Source: Mesorhizobium sp. (GTDB lineage Bacteria > Pseudomonadota > Alphaproteobacteria > Rhizobiales > Rhizobiaceae). From it: a DNA stretch of 64,000 bases. The stretch lies in the NCBI RefSeq assembly GCF_016793485.1, contig NZ_JAEULZ010000003.1, forward strand, positions 1 to 64,000. The letters run 5' to 3'. Position 1 is the first letter of the stretch. Each line of letters begins with the position of its first letter. The position numbers and the translations under genes are program-made. Of the stretch, positions 45,655 through 52,594 are shown piece by piece. A model generated the notes under the pieces. The model searched no databases and had not been told where the DNA came from. It saw only the letters and a list, made by a program, of their open reading frames with translations.

Positions 45655-46394
45655 TGGCCATCCATCCCACGATCCAAGGTCTACTGAAGCGCCGTAGCGT
45701 TCCAATCGACCTCGACCCTGCAACTGTCCAGCATCATGCGCCGCATCGCATCGACAAAACTGTTGCCGATCCCGATGTTGAGGGCGTCGTAAAAGCTGTC
45801 GCTGAAGCCCAGCAGTCAGCACTACAGCTTGCCGAGACCGAGTTCGTCGTGCTGTCCGACCGCTCACGTCCACAGGACGCTGCGCGCGCTGCCATTGCTC
45901 AGGCGGCTTCGACCACAGGTGCCAAGGTTGCGCAGCGCCTGGACGCAGCGCGGGCAAAGCTCGTCACGAGCATCGCGACGATTGAGAAGGGCATCAGCGC
46001 ACCCGCTGCCCCCATCAACGCAAAGCAGGTCGCCGAGCAGGCCGAGATACGGGCCGCGCTCGCGCGCATGTCGGATAAGGAGCGCCGCGACACCATCGCC
46101 AGCGCGTTTGCTGGCAGCAAGACGCATGTCCTCGCTGCGTTGCTTAATGGTGATGCCTTCCTGTCCGGTCTCAAGGACACGGAGATTGCCGTGCATCGGC
46201 AGCGCTACATGAAAGACTTTCACCCAGGCCCACTCGCTCGTCGTGATGCCCTCAACAAGCTGCTCGCAGCATATGACCGGTCGGCGGCGTCATTCATCGC
46301 CATGGTCAACGACATGAGCGAGAGCAGCGCCGCGCGCCTTGCTCGACTTCGCAAGCAACAGGCCGACGACGCGTTGGCCGCCCACGGAGAGTGA
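45654..46394 (+). CDS. Hypothetical helical element protein
   Basis: I do not recognise this 246-aa protein. It is Ala-rich and mostly helical, with no membrane segment. A central region (about 75-145) has coiled-coil character, followed by ALARMSDKERRDTIASAFAG and MKDFHPGPLARRDALNKLL, which look conserved-like. It starts on the last base of the GcrA-like gene and ends 4 bp before the next gene, so the five-gene operon is continuous. A scaffold or DNA-associated role is possible. Confidence 0.6.
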   Translation: MAIHPTIQGLLKRRSVPIDLDPATVQHHAPHRIDKTVADPDVEGVVKAVAEAQQSALQLAETEFVVLSDRSRPQDAARAAIAQAASTTGAKVAQRLDAARAKLVTSIATIEKGISAPAAPINAKQVAEQAEIRAALARMSDKERRDTIASAFAGSKTHVLAALLNGDAFLSGLKDTEIAVHRQRYMKDFHPGPLARRDALNKLLAAYDRSAASFIAMVNDMSESSAARLARLRKQQADDALAAHGE

Positions 46395-46398
46395 AACG

Positions 46399-46968
46399 AT
46401 GGCTGATCATGTCCTGTTTTTTCCAGACGGCGCTTTCGCCGCGCCACGCATTGTAATGAAGCGCGATTGGTATCACGTCCCTGACGAATGGCGCGACCTG
46501 TATGCCCTCGGAAAGACGAATCGAGATGGCAGAATGGTGCCCTGTTATGTCATGCGCGCCCCTGCTTGGGCGCAGTTCGAGTCTATCGTCACCGATGCGA
46601 ACGAGAGGTTGTCGCAACACGCTGCCTTTCAGGCGAAGCACGAGCGGCACACGGAAGCACGCGCGCGGCAGGAAGCTCGTATCAACAGCCGGATGATCGA
46701 CTCTGCAGTCGGTAAGCTGCTTGTGTTCGCTGGTGTGAAGGAGCCGCTGCTGCACGGTGCGACGGCGTTGCTGCGCGACGCTCACAAGCTTGTCGTGGAC
46801 GAGACGGATGGCGAGTTCAACATCTTCGCCGAAAGCGAATACGGGATGCGTGAACTGACCGAAGTGGTCGAGGAGTTCCTGACGACCAACGCCGCAGCGC
46901 CGTATATGAAAGGGGGCGCGCTACAGAAGCAGCCCGCCCCTCATTTCGCGAATATGCTGAAGCACTAG
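46399..46968 (+). CDS. Hypothetical element protein, last in operon
   Basis: I do not recognise this 189-aa protein. It begins MADHVLFFPDGAFAAPRIVM, has a central charged helix (HTEARARQEARINSRMID) and ends TTNAAAPYMKGGALQKQPAP. The ATG at 46399 follows CGGAGAGTGAAACG, a good ribosome-binding site, so the longer frame from 46339 is not used. Its end overlaps the convergent HTH gene by 4 bp. Confidence 0.6.
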   Translation: MADHVLFFPDGAFAAPRIVMKRDWYHVPDEWRDLYALGKTNRDGRMVPCYVMRAPAWAQFESIVTDANERLSQHAAFQAKHERHTEARARQEARINSRMIDSAVGKLLVFAGVKEPLLHGATALLRDAHKLVVDETDGEFNIFAESEYGMRELTEVVEEFLTTNAAAPYMKGGALQKQPAPHFANMLKH

Positions 46969-47243
46969 GCGGCAGGCAGCGATTGCACGCGTGCGCCGAA
47001 GCTACGGGCGGCCTTTGCGGGCTTGCGCGGTGCCTTCAGCGTGTAGTGCATGCTTCCCTCGTGCAGCGAGCCGACAATGACCAGCCCATCGCGCTTGCAA
47101 TCGGAAATGAGCGAGTAGGCGGCCTGCTTGGAGATACCAAGCTTCTCCGCGATCTGCGCGACGGATGTTGGCTTGTCCGCCAGCATCGCTGCGACGGTTG
47201 CTTTTTTGGAAAGCGGCTTGGCTGGTACTTTTGCTTTAGGCAT
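46965..47243 (-). CDS. Small winged-HTH regulator
   Basis: A 92-aa basic protein. Residues 14-58 form a helix-turn-helix: TVAAMLADKPTSVAQIAEKL and GISKQAAYSLISDCKRDGL, followed by a wing VGSLHEGSMHYTL. The basic tails resemble histone-like or phage regulators. It faces the five-gene operon tail to tail and its leader contains a hairpin that overlaps the ribosome-binding site. It is a likely repressor of the adjacent GANTC-rich region. Confidence 0.78.
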   Translation of the reverse strand: MPKAKVPAKPLSKKATVAAMLADKPTSVAQIAEKLGISKQAAYSLISDCKRDGLVIVGSLHEGSMHYTLKAPRKPAKAARSFGARVQSLPAA

Positions 47244-47249
47244 CTTTGA

Positions 47250-47290
47250 CTCCTGTCTAACCGCTCGCGCATGCTTGCGCGGCTGACAGG
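47250..47290 (-). promoter_or_regulatory. Leader hairpin overlapping the HTH gene's ribosome-binding site
   Basis: On the minus strand an outer stem CCTGTC/GACAGG encloses an inner CGCGCA/TGCGCG hairpin with a 4-nt loop. The 3' strand GACAGG runs into AGGAG, the ribosome-binding site 6-7 bases before the ATG at 47243. Folding should hide part of that site. Confidence 0.5.
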
Positions 47291-47400
47291 GACGCTAGGA
47301 TTCTGCGCGCCGTAGGTAGACGAACGGGCAGTTGTCATCTGATGCAGGCGAGTTGCCGCTGATTCGTGTCAAGTGCGAATCTGCTTGTCCCCCGGACACC

Positions 47401-47418
47401 CTGTGAACCGCTGTGAAC
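47401..47418. promoter_or_regulatory. Helically spaced direct repeat CTGTGAAC
   Basis: CTGTGAAC occurs at 47401-47408 and 47411-47418, exactly one helical turn apart, in the GANTC-rich region. This spacing suits a regulator binding one DNA face, perhaps the adjacent HTH protein. Confidence 0.35.
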
Positions 47419-47506
47419 GGCGGGAACCCCCTACATCTAGTGTTTGCGGACGCGACTCTATGGGAATACCTAGAGGGTCATCTTTCAATAGGGATTCGCC
47501 CCCACG

Positions 47507-47587
47507 ATGACCATGCTCCAGACCGCCTACGTAATGATCGCCCTTGGGTACCTCGCCGCCGCTTATGCGCTCTATATGACGCATTGA
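47507..47587 (+). CDS. Possible 26-aa hydrophobic peptide
   Basis: The frame MTMLQTAYVMIALGYLAAAY continues ALYMTH and stops, giving a single membrane-spanning peptide. It lies downstream of the GANTC-rich region and ends 2 bp before the stop codon of the convergent Abi-alpha gene. Small single-helix peptides can be toxins, holin-like or regulators. The ribosome-binding site is poor and it may be chance. Confidence 0.3.
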   Translation: MTMLQTAYVMIALGYLAAAYALYMTH

Positions 47588-47589
47588 GG

Positions 47590-48279
47590 CTAATTCGGCC
47601 GCGTCGCGAGTATTAACTCGCGACCGTATTCGCTCACCTTTGCTTGGATATAGCTGTATCCGCCACTCATAAGCATCATTGGCTCAATGCATCCTGCCGC
47701 ATCTAGAGCCGCCAATGCGATCGCAGTATCGCCCTCAGGCGGGGGGACAGACGACATGTCAACATTGCCCAGATCCGCGTATGAGGAGGGAAGACCCAAA
47801 GTGTACATCATGCCACTTTTCTTCATAACGGATTGAGGCGCTTCCACCATTGTCTTGAGTATCAACGCCTCCAACGGCGACATCAGACGTACGGTTTCAA
47901 TGTACGACTTGGGAATATATTTGCCGTACTTGTGGTCCATTGCGTTGACCAGTAACTGAGCAAACATGTCGGAAAGAGTTTCGTCCTCTTCAAGCGACGC
48001 GGCTTCTAGCAGTGGGTATGCTATCGATAGAGGCACAGGTCGATGCGAATCTGACAAACCACGTTCCCGCTGCAAACGCTCTACCCGCTGCTGAAAGCGC
48101 ATCGCCAATTCGATGCGCAGCATGCCAAAGCCGTCGCCAACTAGACCCATACCCTGCTTGAGGGGGTGGCCAAGCACGTTGGCTACAAATTTGCCGAAAG
48201 TATCGACTGACTTCTGATAGGCGGTAGCGGTCTTAGCTACCTCTTGGACCGCTTTGCTCTCTTCATCGCTGAGAATCAT
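47590..48279 (-). CDS. Abi-alpha (DUF4393) family defence protein
   Basis: A 229-aa protein matching the Abi-alpha/DUF4393 pattern: FVANVLGHPLKQGMGLVGDG, LRIELAMRFQQRVERLQ, the PLLEAASLEEDETLSDMFAQ helix followed by LLVNAMDH, and LMSPLEALILKTM. Members are annotated as abortive-infection proteins, but the mechanism is not established. The ATG at 48279 follows a strong GGAGGGG site and is preferred over the longer frame. A strong terminator ends 15 bp before the start, so expression requires read-through. Position at the end of a mobile element fits cargo against rival phages. Confidence 0.7.
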   Translation of the reverse strand: MILSDEESKAVQEVAKTATAYQKSVDTFGKFVANVLGHPLKQGMGLVGDGFGMLRIELAMRFQQRVERLQRERGLSDSHRPVPLSIAYPLLEAASLEEDETLSDMFAQLLVNAMDHKYGKYIPKSYIETVRLMSPLEALILKTMVEAPQSVMKKSGMMYTLGLPSSYADLGNVDMSSVPPPEGDTAIALAALDAAGCIEPMMLMSGGYSYIQAKVSEYGRELILATRPN

Positions 48280-48294
48280 TTGCCCCTCCGTTAG

Positions 48295-48326
48295 AAAAAA
48301 GGGCACCCCGTTCCCGGGATGCCCTT
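48295..48326 (-). terminator. Strong intrinsic terminator directly before the Abi-alpha gene
   Basis: On the minus strand AAGGGCATCCCG-GGAA-CGGGGTGCCCTT makes a 12-bp stem (one G-U pair) with T6 at its end. It begins 5 nt after the stop codon of the upstream small membrane gene and leaves only 15 nt before the Abi-alpha start. This looks like an attenuator. Confidence 0.85.
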
Positions 48327-48331
48327 CCTTA

Positions 48332-48625
48332 TCAAGCCAGTCGGCTTAGCAGCAGGATGGCCGAAGCTATCCCAAGGCTCAGACTGAAAGCAAAACGGAT
48401 TCGCACCCGCTTGCTGTCACCCGACTGGATAGCCTCGAACTCAACGGCAGCGACCAAAGTCACCTCCATCTTATTCGTGCGCAGGGCCTCTTGGTGCAAC
48501 CGCCGAGCGCATAAGGCCGTCCGTCGATGGTTTTCTCCTTTTATTAGCCTCCGGAAAAACCACCAAAACGTCCGCGGCTGTTTCTGTGTCATTGTCGATG
48601 TGGTGACGCCGGATTTCCCCTGCAA
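48332..48625 (-). CDS. Small basic protein with C-terminal membrane helix
   Basis: A 97-aa frame with a strongly basic middle (FFRRLIKGENHRRTALCARR) and one C-terminal hydrophobic helix (RIRFAFSLSLGIASAILLLS), like a tail-anchored protein. A TTG start at 48625 has an AGGA site 7 nt upstream; an ATG at 48592 is the alternative, giving 86 aa. The stop codon lies 5 nt before a strong terminator that precedes the Abi-alpha gene. It could be a partner of Abi-alpha, a leader gene, or both. I do not recognise a family. Confidence 0.5.
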   Translation of the reverse strand: MQGKSGVTTSTMTQKQPRTFWWFFRRLIKGENHRRTALCARRLHQEALRTNKMEVTLVAAVEFEAIQSGDSKRVRIRFAFSLSLGIASAILLLSRLA

Positions 48626-48822
48626 GAGCGGTCCTGAAACTTTTCCTCAAAGTGCGCGCGATTTTGTTGCCCGAATGTTGCAGCAAGCACTAGCCAGCAG
48701 CAGCAAACGCTTGCTTTTCATGGCTACTGCTTGCAATCAGCGCAGCGACAAGGCGCTCAAGAAAAAGGGCTCCATCCTATCGAGATGAAGCCCCAAAAAG
48801 CTTGAAACTGCGCGGTTTGCAG

Positions 48823-48903
48823 GGTTGGCGAGACGGAAGGAAACCGCTATGTGTGCTCGCGGCTGGTCCCGTAGCTCAGTAGGATAGAGCGGCAGATTCC
48901 TAA
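48823..48903 (+). repeat. attR: direct repeat restoring tRNA-Arg
   Basis: This is the right copy of the 81-bp block at 38485-38565. It reaches from the -35 region of the tRNA promoter to the last base of the anticodon loop. The DNA to its left is element sequence, so promoter and 5' half of the working tRNA now abut element DNA. Confidence 0.93.
48825..48853 (+). promoter_or_regulatory. tRNA-Arg promoter at the right junction
   Basis: TTGGCG, a 17-bp spacer and TATGTG end 11 bp before the tRNA 5' end. The hexamers are identical to the left copy; two spacer bases differ. It must drive the only intact tRNA-Arg(CCU) copy in the window. Confidence 0.6.
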
Positions 48904-48941
48904 TCTGTAGGTCACAGGTTCGATTCCTGTCGGGATCACCA
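48865..48941 (+). tRNA. tRNA-Arg (anticodon CCT)
   Basis: A 77-nt sequence folds into a full cloverleaf: acceptor GGTCCCG/CGGGATC, D arm GCTC/GAGC, anticodon stem GCAGA/TCTGT with loop TTCCTAA (anticodon CCT, reading AGG), T arm ACAGG/CCTGT with loop TTCGATT, and encoded CCA end. It is the integration target. Positions 1-39 are within the direct repeat, so they may derive from the element, whereas the 3' half is chromosomal. Confidence 0.96.
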
Positions 48942-49006
48942 GCAAAATCGAAGCCTAACGACGTCTACCGCCGGATTTCGGATCGTCAGACGTCCCCCGG
49001 GTCAGC

Positions 49007-49939
49007 CTATCTTCGTTCTTCCCGAACAAATGGCTGACCGAGCGCCGCCGGCTGGCCGCTGCGACGATTTGCGGACAGGCTCGTCCATACCATCACGGCG
49101 AGCGTGACCACATAGGGCAGCATGAGGACGAAATACTGAGGCAGTTGAAGCCCGATGGCTGCCATGCGCGGTATAAGTGCCTCGATGCAGCCGAACAGCA
49201 CCGCGCCGGCCAATGCCGGCCATGGTTGCCAGCGCGCGAAGATGACCAGAGCTATCGCGATCCATCCGCGGCCACCGGACATGCCGTCGACCCAAATCTT
49301 CGAGACGGCGACCGAAAGGTAACCACCGGCGAGACCGATGAGCATGCAGCCGACGACAACCGCACCCGTCCTGTACCAGCCAACCGGCACGCCGGCCGCA
49401 TCCGCCGCTTCCGGATTCTCGCCAACCGCCCGCAAACGCATGCCGACATGGGTGGCGCGAAGAACATGGACCACGACGGCAAAGATGACGATTGTCAGAT
49501 AGACCATGAGGTCCTGCTGGAAGACAATGCGTCCGACGCCCGGCAGGGACGACAGAACCCCGAAATTGAGATCCTGGAGGCCGGAGAAAGCCCGGTTTGT
49601 CCAACCCTGGCTTGTCGCTATCAAGGCGGTCAGGCCTTGGGCAAAAAACACGATCACGAGGCCTGAAATAACCTGGTTCACGCGCAGCGCAATCACCAGC
49701 AGAGCGAAGAGAAGGGAGAGCAGGCCCGCAGCGAGCGCCGAAACGGCGAGGGCGGCGAGCGGATGGACGTCGAGCGAGAGCATCACGCCAGCACCCGCCA
49801 TCGCACCCACCAGCATGTAGCCCTCGGCGCCCAGATTCAGCACGCCGGCCTTCTCACAGATAATGAGGCCAAGCGCCGCCAAGGCGAAAGGCACGGCAAA
49901 GCCGGGGACATTTGCAAGCCAGTTTACGACGAAGTCCAT
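49007..49939 (-). CDS. ABC transporter permease, nucleoside (BMP) type
   Basis: A 310-aa inner-membrane permease of the BPD_transp_2 family with about nine helices. Typical pieces are ICEKAGVLNLGAEGYMLVGA, NQVISGLVIVFFAQG and MRLRAVGENPEAADAAG, the latter being the ATPase-contact loop. It pairs with the next gene. The ATG at 49939 is chosen because the longer frame runs through the neighbouring permease gene. It is the last gene of the transporter operon. Confidence 0.92.
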   Translation of the reverse strand: MDFVVNWLANVPGFAVPFALAALGLIICEKAGVLNLGAEGYMLVGAMAGAGVMLSLDVHPLAALAVSALAAGLLSLLFALLVIALRVNQVISGLVIVFFAQGLTALIATSQGWTNRAFSGLQDLNFGVLSSLPGVGRIVFQQDLMVYLTIVIFAVVVHVLRATHVGMRLRAVGENPEAADAAGVPVGWYRTGAVVVGCMLIGLAGGYLSVAVSKIWVDGMSGGRGWIAIALVIFARWQPWPALAGAVLFGCIEALIPRMAAIGLQLPQYFVLMLPYVVTLAVMVWTSLSANRRSGQPAALGQPFVREERR

Positions 49940-49944
49940 CGCGC

Positions 49945-51042
49945 CTACTCCACCATTCTCAGACGGTAGTGGATGAAGAACTCGGAGGCGGCCACGCAGA
50001 TGACGATGATCGCCTGTATGAGCTGCACCATGGCAAACGGAATCTGGTAGAAAACCTGCAGGCTTTGTCCGGCAACCATGAGCACGGCGACAAGGATCGC
50101 GAAGAACGCCACCGCAAAGGGATTGTTGCGCGCCAGGAAGGCGATCAGGATTCCGGAGAAGCCGTAGCCGACAAAGAACGATTGCGTCAGCCGGCTCTCG
50201 ATGCCGGTGCTGATGATAAAGCCGCCAAAGCCTGCGAGGGCGCCCGAGGCAAGCGCAAACAGCAGCGTCAAGCCGACGATCCTTATGCCCAGGGCGCGAG
50301 CCATGCGCGCATTGGCGTGAACAAAATTGAGCAGAAATCCGTAACGGCTCATCCCCAGCAGCCACGCAGCCATCAGGACCAGCAGCACTGCGATCGGAAG
50401 TGCGAGGTTCAGATTCTGCCAACCGATCGGCATAAGTCGCTCGACATCATCGAAGAGCTTTGAATTGGGAAAAGCGCTCTGCGGGTCCTTCCAGGGTCCG
50501 TAGAGGAGATGAAGAAGCAGGTTGAACGCGATGTAGTTCATCAGCAGCGTGCTGATGATTTCGTTCACCTGGAGCTTGATCTTCAGGAACAGCGGCAGGC
50601 CTATCCAGAGAATGCCGGCTGCCATCGCAGCCAGCGCCATGATGACAAGACGAAGCGCCGGCGGGCCAAAGTCGTGGTTGGCAACGAGAGTGGCGCCGAT
50701 GGCGCCCAGGATGACCTGCCCCTCAAGACCTATGTTCCAGAAGCGCGCCTTGAACGCCAGCGCGGCGGCAAGTCCGACTACCGTAAGCGGCGCAGCATAT
50801 GACAGGACGGCGGCGACATTGCGCCTGCTCGTGAAGATCGCGACGACGAATTCGTTGACAAGACCCGACGGCTTGACGCCTGAAACGACGAGAAGCATCG
50901 CAGAAATGAGCAGGCCAAGCATAATGCCAGCCGCAACCACCAGCATCTGCTGACCCATCGGCATGTGGCCGCGGACTTCCAGATTGAAGCGGCCGAAGAA
51001 ACTGCGCCGCGCGGCGGCCGTGGAGATCGTCGTTTCAGCCAT
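49945..51042 (-). CDS. ABC transporter permease, nucleoside (BMP) type
   Basis: A 365-aa permease and second subunit of the importer. It has about nine helices, with FKARFWNIGLEGQVILGAIG, LLMNYIAFNLLLH and FVHANARMARALGIRIVG as family markers. Its start overlaps the ATPase gene by 8 bp and it ends 5 bp before the other permease gene. Confidence 0.92.
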   Translation of the reverse strand: MAETTISTAAARRSFFGRFNLEVRGHMPMGQQMLVVAAGIMLGLLISAMLLVVSGVKPSGLVNEFVVAIFTSRRNVAAVLSYAAPLTVVGLAAALAFKARFWNIGLEGQVILGAIGATLVANHDFGPPALRLVIMALAAMAAGILWIGLPLFLKIKLQVNEIISTLLMNYIAFNLLLHLLYGPWKDPQSAFPNSKLFDDVERLMPIGWQNLNLALPIAVLLVLMAAWLLGMSRYGFLLNFVHANARMARALGIRIVGLTLLFALASGALAGFGGFIISTGIESRLTQSFFVGYGFSGILIAFLARNNPFAVAFFAILVAVLMVAGQSLQVFYQIPFAMVQLIQAIIVICVAASEFFIHYRLRMVE

Positions 51043-52594
51043 GCCCCACCATCGCCCTGCCGATCATCTGCCTATCGGCAGGCGCTTCGAATTCAGCGAC
51101 GATCGTTCCACGGTTCATGACGCCGATGCGATCGGCAAGCACGAGGACCTCATCCAGGTCCTCGCTGATCAGAATGACGCCCGCGCCGCGGTCTCGCGCG
51201 GCCCGCAAATGTTCGTGAACGGCAGCGGATGCCCTGACATCGAGACCCCGGCTCGGCGAATGCGCGATGATCAGCGAAGGTTTTCCGGAAAACTCTCTCG
51301 CAATGACGAGCTTCTGTGCGTTGCCGCCCGACAGGAGGCCGGCTTTCTGGTAGGGGCCGCGAACACCCATGACTTCGAAACGCCTGATGGCATCTTGCGT
51401 GTCGGCCGCGATGCCGCGGCGGTCGACCCTCGCAACGGAACCGTACCGGCCCTCGATCACGCCGCTGATGGCGTAGTTGTCGGCAATCCGAAGCTCGCCC
51501 GCAATGGCGTCGGAATGGCGATCTGACGGAATGCAGGCGATCCCCGACCGGCGCATGCGATCCGACGGTTGGTTGGTTACGTCGCCATGGGCGTCGAGCC
51601 ACATGTTGCCGGCGTCAACCCGGCTGAGCCCGGTAATGACCTCGACCAGCGCGTTCTGGCCGTTGCCGCCGACGCCGGCGATACCGTAAATTTCACCTGC
51701 CCTGACATCGAACGTCAGATTGCGCAATTTGCCGCCGCGGCTATCGGAGCGTTCGACGGCGCGCAGCTTCAGAACCGGCTTCCCCGCCTTCCCGGCCCTG
51801 TGGCTGCGTTCGCTGATCGCGCTGCCAACAATCAGTTCGGTCAGTTCCGCTTCTGTAACCTCGGTGGGCAGGACCGTGCGCACGACCTTTCCGCCGCGCA
51901 TGACGGTGATGCGATCGGCGTAATTCAGCGCTTCGGAGAGCTTGTGCGTTACAAGCACGATGGAGTGCCCCTCCATCGCCAGGCTTCTGATCGCCTTGAA
52001 AAGCCGCACTGCTTCATCGTCGGTCAGAACGGCCGTCGGCTCGTCGAGGATCACAATCGTGGCCCCCGCCACCAGAACCTTGAGTATTTCGACGCGCTGC
52101 TGTTCCGAAATGGAGAGGGTTTCAACCGTGCGGTTGAGATCGACGTCAAATCCTATTCGATCCAGAGCGTCCTTCGTCAACGCCTCCAGCCGGCTGCGCG
52201 CCGCGCGGAACGACCCGCCGGGGTGTGCAAGAAGAATGTTCTCAAGCGCGGTGAACGGCTTCACCAGCTTGTAGTGCTGATGGACCATGCCGACGCCGAG
52301 CTGCTGAGCATCTGAGGGTCCACGGATTGCGACAGGCTGGCCTTTGATGGCCACCCTGCCGCTGTCCGGCGTGTAGATGCCGGCAACAATGTTCATGAGC
52401 GTCGATTTTCCGGCGCCATTCTCTCCGAGCAGGGCATGGATTTCGCCAGGCCTCAGGTCGAAATCCACGTCGCTCAATGCAGCGAAGTCGCCGAAAGTCT
52501 TGGATATGCCCGCCAACACCAGGGCTGGCGGGACATCTGCCCCATCCGGGCCACGGCGGACGGTACCCCGCATATGGCCCATGATCGCGTTCAT
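51035..52594 (-). CDS. ABC transporter ATP-binding protein, two domains
   Basis: A 519-aa fused ATPase of the sugar/nucleoside importer class. The first domain has Walker A GENGAGKSTLMNIVAG and ATIVILDEPTAVLT. The second has a degenerate GVGGNGQNALVEVITGL and the signature LSGGNAQKLVIAREF, which is usual in this class. The ATG at 52594 overlaps the stop of the binding-protein gene (ATGA). The N-terminal 20 residues before the ATPase fold are not conserved. Confidence 0.93.
   Translation of the reverse strand: MNAIMGHMRGTVRRGPDGADVPPALVLAGISKTFGDFAALSDVDFDLRPGEIHALLGENGAGKSTLMNIVAGIYTPDSGRVAIKGQPVAIRGPSDAQQLGVGMVHQHYKLVKPFTALENILLAHPGGSFRAARSRLEALTKDALDRIGFDVDLNRTVETLSISEQQRVEILKVLVAGATIVILDEPTAVLTDDEAVRLFKAIRSLAMEGHSIVLVTHKLSEALNYADRITVMRGGKVVRTVLPTEVTEAELTELIVGSAISERSHRAGKAGKPVLKLRAVERSDSRGGKLRNLTFDVRAGEIYGIAGVGGNGQNALVEVITGLSRVDAGNMWLDAHGDVTNQPSDRMRRSGIACIPSDRHSDAIAGELRIADNYAISGVIEGRYGSVARVDRRGIAADTQDAIRRFEVMGVRGPYQKAGLLSGGNAQKLVIAREFSGKPSLIIAHSPSRGLDVRASAAVHEHLRAARDRGAGVILISEDLDEVLVLADRIGVMNRGTIVAEFEAPADRQMIGRAMVGHG

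Larger units (their letters stand above)
47248..47497. promoter_or_regulatory. GANTC-dense intergenic region
   Basis: Six GANTC sites, the target of the cell-cycle DNA methyltransferase CcrM, occur at 47248, 47299, 47361, 47377, 47454 and 47493. A random sequence would carry about one per 256 bp. The 640-bp non-coding region after the primase has none. The site at 47248 overlaps the ribosome-binding site of the HTH gene. Methylation-sensitive control is inferred. Confidence 0.6.
38500..48903. mobile_element. 10.3-kb integrative element in tRNA-Arg(CCU), satellite-like
   Basis: The element is bounded by 66-bp identical repeats and carries integrase, excisionase-like protein, GIY-YIG/NUMOD3 endonuclease, primase, a structured non-coding region, a five-gene operon, an HTH regulator, Abi-alpha and a small membrane protein. 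The repeat offset gives 10,338 bp. No capsid, portal, tail, large terminase, relaxase or transposase is visible, so an autonomous phage or ICE is unlikely. Its own primase suggests replication after excision. It carries two unusual host-linked features: a GcrA-like C-terminal domain and a cluster of GANTC sites. A decayed prophage is the main alternative, but all genes look intact. Confidence 0.85.

Noticed and set aside
48357-48788. 143-aa plus-strand frame near the right end of the element
   Set aside because: It runs opposite the small membrane gene and through non-coding sequence, with no ribosome-binding site and no domain.
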